Part shown: positions 25,712 through 33,163 of the stretch, piece by piece
Numbering within the stretch: position 1 is the stretch's first letter
How the letters are laid out: the number at the start of each line of letters is the position of its first letter
Assembly: GCF_033100795.1 (NCBI RefSeq)
Contig: NZ_JAWLVI010000001.1
Span: 992,001 to 1,056,000 of the forward strand
Reading direction: 5' to 3'
From: Pseudothioclava sp033100795
Lineage (GTDB): Bacteria; Pseudomonadota; Alphaproteobacteria; Rhodobacterales; Rhodobacteraceae
Length of the DNA stretch: 64,000 bases
Notes under the pieces: generated by a model
What the model saw: the letters and a program-made list of their open reading frames with translations, nothing else
What the model was told of the DNA's origin: nothing
The model's database searches: none
Program-made: the position numbers and the translations under genes

Positions 25712-26674
25712 ATGCAGAGTTACCGGATCACCGAACGCGGGCAAGCGCCGCAACTGATGGATTGCCCCGCCCCCGGCACGCCCGGCACGGGCGAGGTGAA
25801 GGTAGAGATCGCCGCCTGCGGGCTGAACTTCGCCGATCTTCTGATGATCGAGGGCAAGTATCAGGACACCCCCACACCGCCCTTTACCATGGGGATGGAG
25901 CTTGCAGGCACGGTGATCGAGGCGGGGCCGGAGTGCGCGCTTACCCCCGGGACACGCGTCGCGATCTTCGGCGGGCAAGGCGGGCTGGCCGAGCAAGGCA
26001 TCTTCCCCGAGCATCGCTGCACCCCGATGCCCGACACGATGGGTTTCGACGAGGCCGCAGCATTCCAGATCGCCTATGGCACCTCGCATATGGCGCTTGG
26101 CCTGCGCGGGAGGTTGCGCGCGGGCGAAACACTGGTCGTGCTGGGGGCTGCGGGGGGCGTTGGCCTGACGGCGGTCGAGATCGGCAAGCGGATGGGCGCG
26201 CGGGTCATCGCCTGCGCCCGTGGCGAGGCCAAACTAGAGATCGCCCGCGCTGCCGGGGCCGATGTGCTGATCGACAGCGAAACCCCCGAACTGAAAGCCG
26301 CGCTCAGGGCGGCAGGCGGCGCGGATGTGGTTTATGATGCGATTGGCGGGCCAGCGGGCGAGGCCGCCTTCGGCGCGCTCAAACGCGGCGGGCGCTATCT
26401 GGTGATCGGCTTTGCCTCGGGCAGCCAGCCCAAGCTGAAACTGAACCACGCGCTGGTGAAAAACCTCGAAATTCACGGGTTGTATTGGGGCGGCTACCTT
26501 GATTTTGCGCCCGAGCAATTGACCGGTTCGATGGCCGAACTGTTCAAATGGTTCTCGCAAGGCGGGCTAAAGCCCCATATCTCGGGCCGCTATCCGCTGG
26601 AACGCGTCGCAGAGGCGCTGGAGGATCTGCGCGCCCGCCGCTCGACCGGCAAGCTGGTGATAACGATGCGCTGA
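25712..26674 (+). CDS. NADPH:quinone oxidoreductase (zinc-free MDR family)
   Basis: 320 aa from the ATG at 25712, which follows GAGGGG; the longer reading from 25571 covers the regulatory region and is rejected. GroES-like N-terminal domain (GLNFADLLMIEGKYQ) and Rossmann domain with VLGAAGGVGLTAVEIGK. There are no Zn-binding Cys, as in the QOR/Qor2 branch, which reduces quinones or enoyl/enone substrates with NADPH. The C-terminal block GLYWGGYLDFAPEQL is typical of alphaproteobacterial members. It is monocistronic. Physiological substrate unknown. Confidence 0.9.
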   Translation: MQSYRITERGQAPQLMDCPAPGTPGTGEVKVEIAACGLNFADLLMIEGKYQDTPTPPFTMGMELAGTVIEAGPECALTPGTRVAIFGGQGGLAEQGIFPEHRCTPMPDTMGFDEAAAFQIAYGTSHMALGLRGRLRAGETLVVLGAAGGVGLTAVEIGKRMGARVIACARGEAKLEIARAAGADVLIDSETPELKAALRAAGGADVVYDAIGGPAGEAAFGALKRGGRYLVIGFASGSQPKLKLNHALVKNLEIHGLYWGGYLDFAPEQLTGSMAELFKWFSQGGLKPHISGRYPLERVAEALEDLRARRSTGKLVITMR

Positions 26675-26779
26675 ATTCGCGCGAAATTCGCCGCGCAGGC
26701 GCTTGAAATCCCCCCCGCCTGCGCCAATATGTCAAAGACTGCGGCGAATGGGCCGCAACAGGGATACATGGAGTGACCA

Positions 26780-27556
26780 ATGGCTGAATTCGACACCCTT
26801 CACCGGACGCATGTCGGCGCACGGGGTGCCGCCATCGACGAAGGCCTGCGCGCCTATATGAACAAGGTCTACGGGCTGATGTCGGTTGCGATGCTGATTA
26901 CCGGCGCCGTCGCCTGGGTTCTCGCCAATATGGCGATGACCACCGACCCCAACGCGGCCGCCGCGCAAATCGGTGCCAGCAAATACCTGACCAGCTTTGG
27001 CGTGTTGCTTTATACCTCGCCGCTGAAATGGGTCATCATGTTCGCGCCGCTTCTGGTGGTCTTCGGCTTTGGCGCGGCGATCAACCGCCTGAGCGAACAG
27101 GGCGCGCAGGGCGTGTTCTGGTTCTACTCGGCGCTGATGGGGGCGTCGCTCTCGTCGATCTTCGTCGTCTATACCGGTGTTTCGATCGCGCAGACCTTCC
27201 TTGTGACGGCCATCGCATTCGCCTCGCTCTCGCTTTACGGCTACACGACCAAGCGCAACCTGTCGGGGATGGGGTCGTTCCTGATGATGGGCCTTGTTGG
27301 CCTGATCGTCGCCTCGATCGTCAACATCTTCATGGCGTCATCGGCGCTGCAATTCGCGATCTCGGTGATCGGTCTGCTGATCTTCGCGGGCCTGACCGCT
27401 TATGATACGCAGAAGCTTAAGACCACCTATCTGCAACTGGCACAATCGGACAGCGAGTTTCTGGGCAAATCGGCGATCCTTGGGGCGCTGAGCCTCTACC
27501 TCGACTTCCTGAACATGTTCATGTTCCTGCTGCAATTCCTCGGAAACCGCGAGTGA
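26780..27556 (+). CDS. Bax inhibitor-1 / YccA family membrane protein
   Basis: 258 aa with seven predicted membrane segments: VYGLMSVAMLITGAVAWVLA, a run from WVIMFAPLLVVFGFGAAI onward, and a C-terminal pair. The family signature near the end is GLTAYDTQKLKTTYLQLAQS, followed by LYLDFLNMFMFLLQFLGNR. UPF0005/YccA proteins are inner-membrane proteins; in E. coli YccA modulates FtsH and related BsYetJ is a pH-sensitive Ca2+ leak channel. A start ATG at 26780 with GGAGTGACCA upstream. A strong terminator follows. Confidence 0.93.
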   Translation: MAEFDTLHRTHVGARGAAIDEGLRAYMNKVYGLMSVAMLITGAVAWVLANMAMTTDPNAAAAQIGASKYLTSFGVLLYTSPLKWVIMFAPLLVVFGFGAAINRLSEQGAQGVFWFYSALMGASLSSIFVVYTGVSIAQTFLVTAIAFASLSLYGYTTKRNLSGMGSFLMMGLVGLIVASIVNIFMASSALQFAISVIGLLIFAGLTAYDTQKLKTTYLQLAQSDSEFLGKSAILGALSLYLDFLNMFMFLLQFLGNRE

Positions 27557-27578
27557 CGCGCAGAGAATAGCAAAATAA

Positions 27579-27612
27579 AACCCCGCCGGAGCAGCCCTCC
27601 GGCGGGGTTTTT
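27579..27612. terminator. Strong terminator between YccA-like gene and cytochrome operon
   Basis: CCCCGCCGGA (27581-27590) / TCCGGCGGGG (27598-27607), loop GCAGCCC, followed by TTTTTC; on the other strand the T run is TTTTATTTTG. It can act in both directions between convergent genes. Confidence 0.9.
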
Positions 27613-27614
27613 CG

Positions 27615-28052
27615 TTAGTGGGGCGTGCGCTCGGCCTGAAACGCCTGCTGACGCGGCCCCCAGGTCGAACGGATATAGGCCAGAACGTCGTAGATCTGCG
27701 CGTCGCTAAGAGTATCCGCGAAAGCAGGCATCCCGCTGGCAAAATCCTTCAGCCCGCGCCGGTCCAGCGCCGCCGTGCCGCCCAGCTTGACATAGTCGAA
27801 CAGCATGTCGGTATCGTGGTGCCATGTGTGCCCCTCGACCGAATGGGGCGGCGCGGGGAACACTCCGTCCTCCCCCGCTTCTTGCCAATTCGGCTGCCCT
27901 TCCAGATCGGCGCCATGACAGCTTGCGCAGGCCTCGGCATAAAGCGCCTGCCCTGCTGCCAGATCGCGCCCTTCGAACAGGTGACTGGCATGGGCGGGCG
28001 AGGCCAGCGCTATCGCCAGCGCCAGCCCGCCTGATCGGGTATAGCCGCCCAT
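27615..28052 (-). CDS. Periplasmic c-type cytochrome (single heme), gene 2 of pair
   Basis: 145 aa from the ATG at 28052, which lies 1 nt beyond the stop of the preceding cytochrome gene. The signal peptide ends PAHAS. One heme site ACASCHG (Cys42, Cys45, His46) and a probable axial Met in FASGMPAFADTLSDAQIYDV, the standard class I cytochrome c C-terminal helix pattern. The insertion PHSVEGHTWHHDTDMLFDYV is His-rich. It is the last gene of a three-gene operon with another cytochrome and a Cys-rich exported protein. The electron partner is unknown. Confidence 0.9.
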   Translation of the reverse strand: MGGYTRSGGLALAIALASPAHASHLFEGRDLAAGQALYAEACASCHGADLEGQPNWQEAGEDGVFPAPPHSVEGHTWHHDTDMLFDYVKLGGTAALDRRGLKDFASGMPAFADTLSDAQIYDVLAYIRSTWGPRQQAFQAERTPH

Positions 28053-28053
28053 C

Positions 28054-28482
28054 CTAGTAAATCCCGTTCGCGGACTGGATTTCGCGCACATAGCGGGTGA
28101 TGTTCTTCACATCGCCCCCCGTCAGCCCGTTTTGCGGCGGCATATTGCCAAAAGGCCAGTGGTGCGACTGCACTCCCATTTTCACCGCGCGCTCGAACGC
28201 CATATCGCCGTGATGCGAGGGCTCATAGATTTTGTGGATCAGCGGCGGCCCCATGCCCATCCGCCCCGTGCCGCTTTCACCGTGGCAGGCCGCGCAAACC
28301 GCGTCAAAAGCCTGTTTGCCCGCCTGCGCTTGCGCCGAGAACGCCTTGGGCTGGGCGACAGCGACGATCGGATCGCCCTTGGCAGGCTCCGAGGCCACGG
28401 TCTCGGTGGGTTGGTTCAGAAAGAAAGCCGCGCCAACGGCAAGCGCCGCGACCCCGGCCAGGGGAAGAAGATAACGTTTCAT
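28054..28482 (-). CDS. Membrane-anchored c-type cytochrome (single heme), gene 1 of pair
   Basis: 142 aa from the ATG at 28482. The N-terminus MKRYLLPLAGVAALAVGAAF looks like an uncleaved anchor or signal. The heme site is VCAACHG (Cys63, Cys66, His67), followed by a Gly/Met-rich loop (SGTGRMGMGPPLIHKIYEPS) and a His/Met-rich stretch (SHHGDMAFERAVKMGVQSHH), with a probable axial Met in FGNMPPQNGL. Such His/Met content is common in proteins near copper sites; a copper link is only a guess. It is co-transcribed with the downstream cytochrome gene. Confidence 0.9.
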   Translation of the reverse strand: MKRYLLPLAGVAALAVGAAFFLNQPTETVASEPAKGDPIVAVAQPKAFSAQAQAGKQAFDAVCAACHGESGTGRMGMGPPLIHKIYEPSHHGDMAFERAVKMGVQSHHWPFGNMPPQNGLTGGDVKNITRYVREIQSANGIY

Positions 28483-28560
28483 GTTTTGCTCATAAGGGAT
28501 GTGCGGCGTTGTGCAGCCGCAGTTTATCGACAAGCCGACCATCCGGTCAGCGCGACAAAC

Positions 28561-28860
28561 TCAGCCCCGTGGCGGAGGCGGATCGGGCGGCAGAACCGCC
28601 CCTACAGGCACGGTTGCCTCGACCGGAACGAAAACTATGGACTGTCCCATCGGGCGAAAGACCGGCGCCACGCGCAGCGGCACCCCGGCAGCGGCGCAGA
28701 CAATGCAGGCCGCGCAACCGGAGTCTTCCGGCATCGGCATCTGGTCTGAATGTTCACAATCGGCGCAATCCATCCCCATCGCATGTGCCCCGTCAATGCC
28801 GGGCGCGCCCCACATCAGGGCGATCAGGCACAGAACAAGCAGGGCTTTGAGCAGGCGCAA
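28561..28860 (-). CDS. Small exported Cys-rich protein (DUF2946-like)
   Basis: 99 aa with signal peptide MRLLKALLVLCLIALMWGAP. The mature part has MDCADCEHSDQMPMPEDSGC and AACIVCAAAG, six Cys in a CxxC-type spacing plus Met residues, and ends in PPDPPPPRG. This plan (exported, CxxC pairs, Met, Pro-rich tail) resembles DUF2946 and other small proteins near copper genes; the match is from memory and weak. It lies upstream of the two cytochrome genes in the same direction. No function is known. Confidence 0.65.
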   Translation of the reverse strand: MRLLKALLVLCLIALMWGAPGIDGAHAMGMDCADCEHSDQMPMPEDSGCAACIVCAAAGVPLRVAPVFRPMGQSIVFVPVEATVPVGAVLPPDPPPPRG

Positions 28861-28984
28861 GGGGCCGACCTTTCAGATTGCGTTCCCTTTCATCGCGCCA
28901 AGCAGCCGCCCTGTCAACGCGACACGAAGCTCCGCACACCAAGCTGTGAGATTATCCTTAGTATTTTTATCCTCTTTACAATTC

Positions 28985-28999
28985 TGATAATTTTTGTCA
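28985..28999. promoter_or_regulatory. Iron-responsive (RirA/IRO-type) box candidate upstream of hemP
   Basis: TGATAATTTTTGTCA fits TGA-N9-TCA, the iron-responsive operator pattern known for RirA (and related Rrf2 regulators) in alphaproteobacteria. It lies in the AT-rich promoter region, 63 nt before the small-ORF start and about 220 nt before hemP. The function of hemP makes iron control plausible. Confidence 0.5.
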
Positions 29000-29061
29000 G
29001 GTTATTTTCATCGCGAGTCACTCAGGGAACCTGGCCCGCGCCGGACAGACAGGAGAGCACC

Positions 29062-29223
29062 ATGAAACGCAGCGCATTGCCGCGCCTGACATCGCGTCGG
29101 GCCGAACACCCCACCGATCCGCCGCTGACGCTTGGCGACATTGTCGAGGCTCTGTGCGCCTCGATGCCGCCCGCGAATTCGGGGATCGAGTATTTCCTGG
29201 ACAGGCTGGAGCGGCAGAAATGA
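29062..29223 (+). CDS. Small protein upstream of and overlapping hemP
   Basis: 53 aa from the ATG at 29062 with a good ribosome site (ACAGGAGAG). It reads MKRSALPRLTSRRAEHPTDP, then PLTLGDIVEALCASMPPANS and ends LDRLERQK. A basic N-terminal half is followed by an amphipathic helical region. The stop overlaps the hemP start by 4 nt (ATGA), so translation is coupled. I do not recognise the family. Strong ribosome site, coupling and promoter position support it as real. Confidence 0.65.
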   Translation: MKRSALPRLTSRRAEHPTDPPLTLGDIVEALCASMPPANSGIEYFLDRLERQK

Positions 29224-29369
29224 CCATCACGCAAAGCTTTACCAACGCCCTGCCCGCCCATGAGGCCGAACGCCTGTGCGCGGGCGGGAATCTGGCGAAT
29301 ATCGTGCATAACGGCCAGATCTACACCCTGCGCATCACTCGGCAGGGCAAGCTTATCTTGACGAAATAA
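29220..29369 (+). CDS. hemP: Hemin uptake protein HemP
   Basis: 49 aa from the ATG at 29220, which overlaps the upstream small ORF by 4 nt. The C-terminal half NIVHNGQIYTLRITRQGKLI followed by LTK is the HemP signature (H-x-G-x-x-Y-x-L-R-x-T-R-x-x-K-L-I-L-T-K). HemP is a small cytoplasmic, iron-regulated protein found with haem-uptake genes; in some bacteria it activates transcription of the receptor. Here no receptor or ABC genes follow; tRNA-Gly(TCC) lies just downstream on the other strand. Longer readings from 29154 are rejected. Confidence 0.9.
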   Translation: MTITQSFTNALPAHEAERLCAGGNLANIVHNGQIYTLRITRQGKLILTK

Positions 29370-29407
29370 TCGCTGAGGCGAGCTATCTGGCGCATATCGG
29401 GAAAATC

Positions 29408-29481
29408 TGGAGCGGGTAGCGGGAATCGAACCCGCCCCATCAGCTTGGAAGGCTGAGGCGCTACCACTACACCATACCCGC
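29408..29481 (-). tRNA. tRNA-Gly (anticodon TCC)
   Basis: 74 nt with encoded CCA. The acceptor GCGGGTA pairs with TACCCGC, the anticodon TCC lies at 29447-29449 (read on the minus strand), and the T arm contains GGTTCGATTCC. It reads UGU-less D arm GTGTAGTGGTAGC, normal for tRNA-Gly. Confidence 0.96.
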
Positions 29482-29710
29482 CGCTCGTCCCCCTGATTAG
29501 CCGCCCGCCCGCCCCTGCGCAAGAGGCGATCCGGCGCAAAACGCCGAAACACATCCGCGCTCATAGCGGGGGAGATGAAGGCGGCACTGGCCTTACAGGA
29601 GGCCCACAAGGACGCCCTTTGCGGCCCCCTGGTGGTCTATCTCAAGCACGGGTCAACGGTTAACACCCTCACCGAACGGCAAACCATCCCGCCGGAAAGC
29701 CGTCTGCGCA
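29482..29710. other. Gene-free stretch between tRNA-Gly(TCC) and transposase remnant
   Basis: About 230 nt. No gene is supported. The part after about 29570 may be the eroded 5' portion of the insertion sequence or unrelated debris; no inverted repeat end could be identified. Confidence 0.5.
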
Positions 29711-30151
29711 ATGGGAGCACAGGAATCCGATGCACGGGATCTATCGCGAGCTGAGGTCTACCGCGACATGATCTACGCAGAAACCGCGGCCGAGATCGAA
29801 AAGCGGCGCAAGGCGTTCCTGCGCAAGTGGCGGCTGAAGTGCCGGGCCGTTGCCGATAGTCTGGAGGAAGCTGGCGACCGGCTTTTCACTTTCACCCGCC
29901 TCGATCCCTCGCAATGGAAATCCGCCCGGACCACCAACGCCATCGAGCGACTGAACAAGGAGTTCCGCCGCCGCATCAAGACCCAGACCGTGCTGCCCTG
30001 TGCTGAAACCGTGCCGATGCTGCTTTGGGCGCTGCTCGCCTCTGGTCAAATTCAGATGCGCAAGGTCGACGGATGGGAACCCCTCTCTCAGCCGCTTGAA
30101 CCCATGCCCCTTGTCCTCGCTGCCGGAAACAGCAATCCATCACATGCCTAA
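29711..30151 (+). pseudogene. IS256-family transposase remnant (C-terminal part)
   Basis: Only about the last 130 residues of a ~400 aa mutator-type transposase remain. From YRDMIYAETAAEIEKRRKAF onward the sequence follows the IS256 family: RAVADSLEEAGDRLFTFTRL, then ARTTNAIERLNKEFRRRIKT, whose Glu is the third acid of the DDE triad, then QTVLP, MLLWALLASGQIQMRKVDGW. The two Asp residues and the N-terminal DNA-binding part are missing, so it cannot be active. Its 3' end runs into a truncated MFS gene on the other strand; the element border is probably between 30150 and 30200. Confidence 0.85.
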
Positions 30152-30405
30152 AGTGCGCCGCCAAAGATTTTCCACAGCATTCGCGACACGACCCGGCTGT
30201 CAGCCATGGCTCCGGCAATCGGGGCCGCCAGCACAGAGGGCAACAGCTCCAGCGTGGCAAGCAGACCCAGAACCGATGTCGAGCCTGTCAACTCCCAAGC
30301 CAGCCAGAACACCGTGACATGCTGCCCCCATGTCCCGATGATCGAGAACAGGCTTCCGGCCAGATAGGCCAGCGACTGCGGATGCCGCAGCGCGCCAAGC
30401 ATCAC
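30148..30405 (-). pseudogene. MFS transporter, N-terminal fragment cut by the IS remnant
   Basis: 85 codons only. It starts MMLGALRHPQSLAYLAGSLF and contains two membrane helices (FSIIGTWGQHVTVFWLAWEL; LATLELLPSVLAAPIAGAMAD), the first part of an MFS_3-type exporter of about 400 aa. Homology stops around GAMAD, where IS-derived sequence supplies the last dozen codons and the stop. The start overlaps the SMP-30 gene stop by 4 nt, so it was the last gene of that operon. The missing 3' part is nowhere in the window. Confidence 0.8.
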
Positions 30406-31355
30406 TGCGCGGTTTGCGAAAACATCGGCGCGCCGGAAATGCCCAGTTCCGCGGGGAACTCTGCTTTCAGGATGCTTCCGCTGTCGGACTCGGTGATGAA
30501 CAGGGTGCGGCCATCGGGGCCACCGAAGGCACAGTTTGTGGTGCCAAGTCCGCGCGGCGAGCGCACCACCGCAATGGGGCGGCCAAGCACATCATGCACC
30601 CAGACAAGGCCCATGCCCGTCTGGCACACGACCACGCCCCCAGCCGAGGTCAGCGCCAGACCATCCGGCCCCGCGCGCCCGCCCGAAAACTGCAAGAACA
30701 GCCCCGCCTTGTTCACCCGCCCCGAGGGCGACAAGGGCAAACGCCAGACCGCATTGGCGCGGGTCACAGCCAGAAACAGCACATGCTCGGCCAGATCCAG
30801 CACCAGCCCGTTCGGGCTTGGAACCTTGTCGATCAGGCACGACAGCGCTCCGGTTTCGGGTTGCCAGCGCCAGACCCGACCGCTTGGATCTTGCAGGCCG
30901 GTTTGGCCCTGATCGGTGAAATAAAGCGCGCCATCGCGGCCGAAATGCAGGTCATTGCAGCCCTTGAAGCCTTCGGTGTCGGCATCGGCCAGCGCGGGCG
31001 TCACCGCCCCCGTTTCCGGATCAAGCTGCATGATCCCGTTTTGGAAATCAGCCAGAAAGATGCGCCCGTCCGAATGGATTTTCAGACCGTTCGGCTGCCC
31101 CTCATATTCCGCGATCTGCGAGATGTGGCCCGAAGGCGTCGCCCGGAAAACCCGCCCAAAGGGGATATCGACGAAATACAGGTTCCCCTGCCGATCAAAG
31201 GACGGGCCTTCCAGAAAGCTGTCCGCCGCCTGCCCACGCCGGTTTTTTTCGGCCCAGTACGAGGGCTGGCCGGTGCGCCGCAATTCGGCAGGCAGTTCGG
31301 TGAAAACCTCGGCGTCGATGATGACGGGTTCCGGGAAAGGGTAGGTATGGGTCAT
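30402..31355 (-). CDS. SMP-30/gluconolactonase family lactonase
   Basis: 317 aa six-bladed propeller. Metal-site residues of the family are visible: Glu in FLEGPSFDRQG, Asn in GCNDLHFG, Asn in PSPNGLVLD, and Asp in GPDGLALTSAGG. Such enzymes hydrolyse sugar-acid lactones in the cytoplasm or periplasm (no signal peptide here). It overlaps the DctM stop/start junction by 4 nt and the truncated MFS gene by 4 nt. With the TRAP and tricarboxylate transporters, RraA and a dehydrogenase upstream it points to a sugar- or aldonic-acid pathway; the lactone is not known. Confidence 0.9.
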   Translation of the reverse strand: MTHTYPFPEPVIIDAEVFTELPAELRRTGQPSYWAEKNRRGQAADSFLEGPSFDRQGNLYFVDIPFGRVFRATPSGHISQIAEYEGQPNGLKIHSDGRIFLADFQNGIMQLDPETGAVTPALADADTEGFKGCNDLHFGRDGALYFTDQGQTGLQDPSGRVWRWQPETGALSCLIDKVPSPNGLVLDLAEHVLFLAVTRANAVWRLPLSPSGRVNKAGLFLQFSGGRAGPDGLALTSAGGVVVCQTGMGLVWVHDVLGRPIAVVRSPRGLGTTNCAFGGPDGRTLFITESDSGSILKAEFPAELGISGAPMFSQTAQ

Positions 31356-32644
31356 CCGAATGTGAACTCCGGCAGGAATAGCGCGATTTGCGGGACCGCG
31401 ATCAGCAGTAGCATAAAGGCGACGATGATGATGAAAAACGGCAAAGTGCCCATGATCACATCCTCAACATTCACCTCGCTGGACGAGCTGGCCACAACAA
31501 ACAGGATCACGCCAAGCGGCGGGGTAAGCTGGCCAAGCTCGACCAAGATCACGACGAAGACGCCAAACCAGATCGGGTCGACGCCAAGGGCCACCAGTGC
31601 CGGAAAGATCACCGGAACGATGATGGCGATCATCCCCAGCCCTTCCATGAAGCAGCCAAGGATCGCAAAGACCACCATGATAATCAGCAAGAAGGTGAGG
31701 CGCGACACCTGCGCATTCTCAAGCGTGCCGACCAGTTCCTCGCCAATCCCCGACAGCGCCGTCGCATAGGCAAAGATCATCGAGGTGAAGACGACAAACA
31801 GGATGTTGCCGCTCATCGAAGCCGTGCGCGCGAGCGCATCCTTGATCAGCTTGAGGCTGAGCTTGCGATAGATCGCGGCGATCAGAATGGCGCCAACTGT
31901 GCCAACAGCCCCTGCCTCGGTGGGCGTTGCAAACCCGCCATAGATGCTGCCCAGAACGATGGTAATCAGCATCAGGAAAGGCACAATATCCAGAAGGGCG
32001 CGGCCCAGATCACCTGCGGATGCGCGGGTCTCAAGCTTGGGGGCCAGCGACGGATTAATCAGAACGCGCGCGATGATGAAGCCCATGTAGCACAGCGCCA
32101 GCAATATCCCCGGAACAAGCCCCGCCGCGAACAGCCGCGCGATAGAGGTTTCGGTAAAGGTGGCGTAGATGATCATGGTGATCGAGGGCGGGATCAGAAT
32201 ACCAAGCGTGCCGCCCGCCGCCAGCGATCCCGCGACCAACCGGCGGTTATAGCCGCGCGCGGAAAGCTCTGGCAGGGCAACGGTGGACATCGCTGCCGCC
32301 GTCGGGGCCGAACCGCCCGAGATTGCCGCAAAAATGCCGCTGCCTGCGATGTTGGTGTGCAGCAATCCGCCCGGCAGCCGCCGCATAAAGGGCGCAACGC
32401 CATTATAAAGGCGCGTGGACAGCCCCGAGCCAAGCAGGATTTCGGCCATCAGGACAAACAGCGGGATCGCCGCAAGGGTAAAGCTGTTCGCCGCACCCCA
32501 GCTGACGATGCCAAGCGCTTTCCAGCCGCCAAATCCTTTGAGCAGCCAGATATAGGTCAGACCCGCGCCTGCGACTGCAAACTGCACCCACATGCCGCCG
32601 AGGATCAGCCCGATCAGAAGGCCGAAGGCCAAAATCGCTTCCAT
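31352..32644 (-). CDS. dctM: TRAP transporter large permease (DctM type)
   Basis: 430 aa from the ATG at 32644 (MEAILAFGLLIGLILGGMWV); the start overlaps the DctQ stop as ATGA. About 12 membrane segments. Family motifs are SGSGIFAAISGGSAPTAAAM and LGILIPPSITMIIYA, the Na+-coupled transport core. It works with DctQ in the inner membrane and DctP in the periplasm to import an organic or sugar acid. It is followed by the SMP-30 gene with a 4-nt overlap. Confidence 0.95.
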   Translation of the reverse strand: MEAILAFGLLIGLILGGMWVQFAVAGAGLTYIWLLKGFGGWKALGIVSWGAANSFTLAAIPLFVLMAEILLGSGLSTRLYNGVAPFMRRLPGGLLHTNIAGSGIFAAISGGSAPTAAAMSTVALPELSARGYNRRLVAGSLAAGGTLGILIPPSITMIIYATFTETSIARLFAAGLVPGILLALCYMGFIIARVLINPSLAPKLETRASAGDLGRALLDIVPFLMLITIVLGSIYGGFATPTEAGAVGTVGAILIAAIYRKLSLKLIKDALARTASMSGNILFVVFTSMIFAYATALSGIGEELVGTLENAQVSRLTFLLIIMVVFAILGCFMEGLGMIAIIVPVIFPALVALGVDPIWFGVFVVILVELGQLTPPLGVILFVVASSSSEVNVEDVIMGTLPFFIIIVAFMLLLIAVPQIALFLPEFTFG

Positions 32645-33162
32645 CAGCTTTTGTCCCCGGATTTGCGGAAGGTCAGCAGGAACTGCTCGACCAGAAAGAA
32701 GCCAAGGACAGCAAAGCCCAGAGGCGGAATAAGTTGCGGCACCCAAAGCGGCGTGCGCAAAACGGTGGGCGCGAATTTACCGCGCGCGAACGAGCTGAGC
32801 GTCAGGTCTTTGGCCTTCCACGCAAGGATCACGCAGATCACCAAAGCAATAATCACAAAGATACGTGTTGCCCAACGGCGCGTCGGTGCCGACCATCTGT
32901 CCATCAGGAAATGCACCTGAAACATGGCCGACCCGCGCAGCGCCAGAGCGGCACCGAAAAAGGTTATGAAGACGACGCAGTAGCCCGTCAGCTCTTCGGC
33001 AAACCCCAAAGAGTAGTTGAAGGCACCGCGCAAGAAGGCTTCGACACAGACAAGGACCACCAGCGAGACCAGAACCGCGCCGGTCAGCAAGCTAGCCCCT
33101 TTGGCGACCACATCGAAGAGTGGACCGGCCGAAGCCGGTCCCTTGTTTGTATCAGGTTGCAT
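32644..33162 (-). CDS. dctQ: TRAP transporter small permease (DctQ type)
   Basis: 172 aa from the ATG at 33162, 1 nt beyond the dctP stop; the reading from 33297 runs into dctP and is rejected. Four membrane helices, with FAEELTGYCVVFITFFGAAL (the E-x2-x-Y-x-V/F family block) and the C-terminal WVPQLIPPLGFAVLGFFLVE. It forms the membrane complex with DctM. Position dctP-dctQ-dctM is canonical. Confidence 0.93.
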   Translation of the reverse strand: MQPDTNKGPASAGPLFDVVAKGASLLTGAVLVSLVVLVCVEAFLRGAFNYSLGFAEELTGYCVVFITFFGAALALRGSAMFQVHFLMDRWSAPTRRWATRIFVIIALVICVILAWKAKDLTLSSFARGKFAPTVLRTPLWVPQLIPPLGFAVLGFFLVEQFLLTFRKSGDKS

Positions 33163-33163
33163 T

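Noticed and set aside
28934..29061. AT-rich stretch upstream of hemP as a possible riboswitch or small RNA
   Set aside because: No stable stem set could be drawn by eye; it reads better as a promoter region with an iron-box-like site.
29408..30200. tRNA-Gly(TCC) as attachment site of an integrated element
   Set aside because: The IS remnant lies on the 5' side of the tRNA, no integrase is present and no duplicated tRNA end was found.
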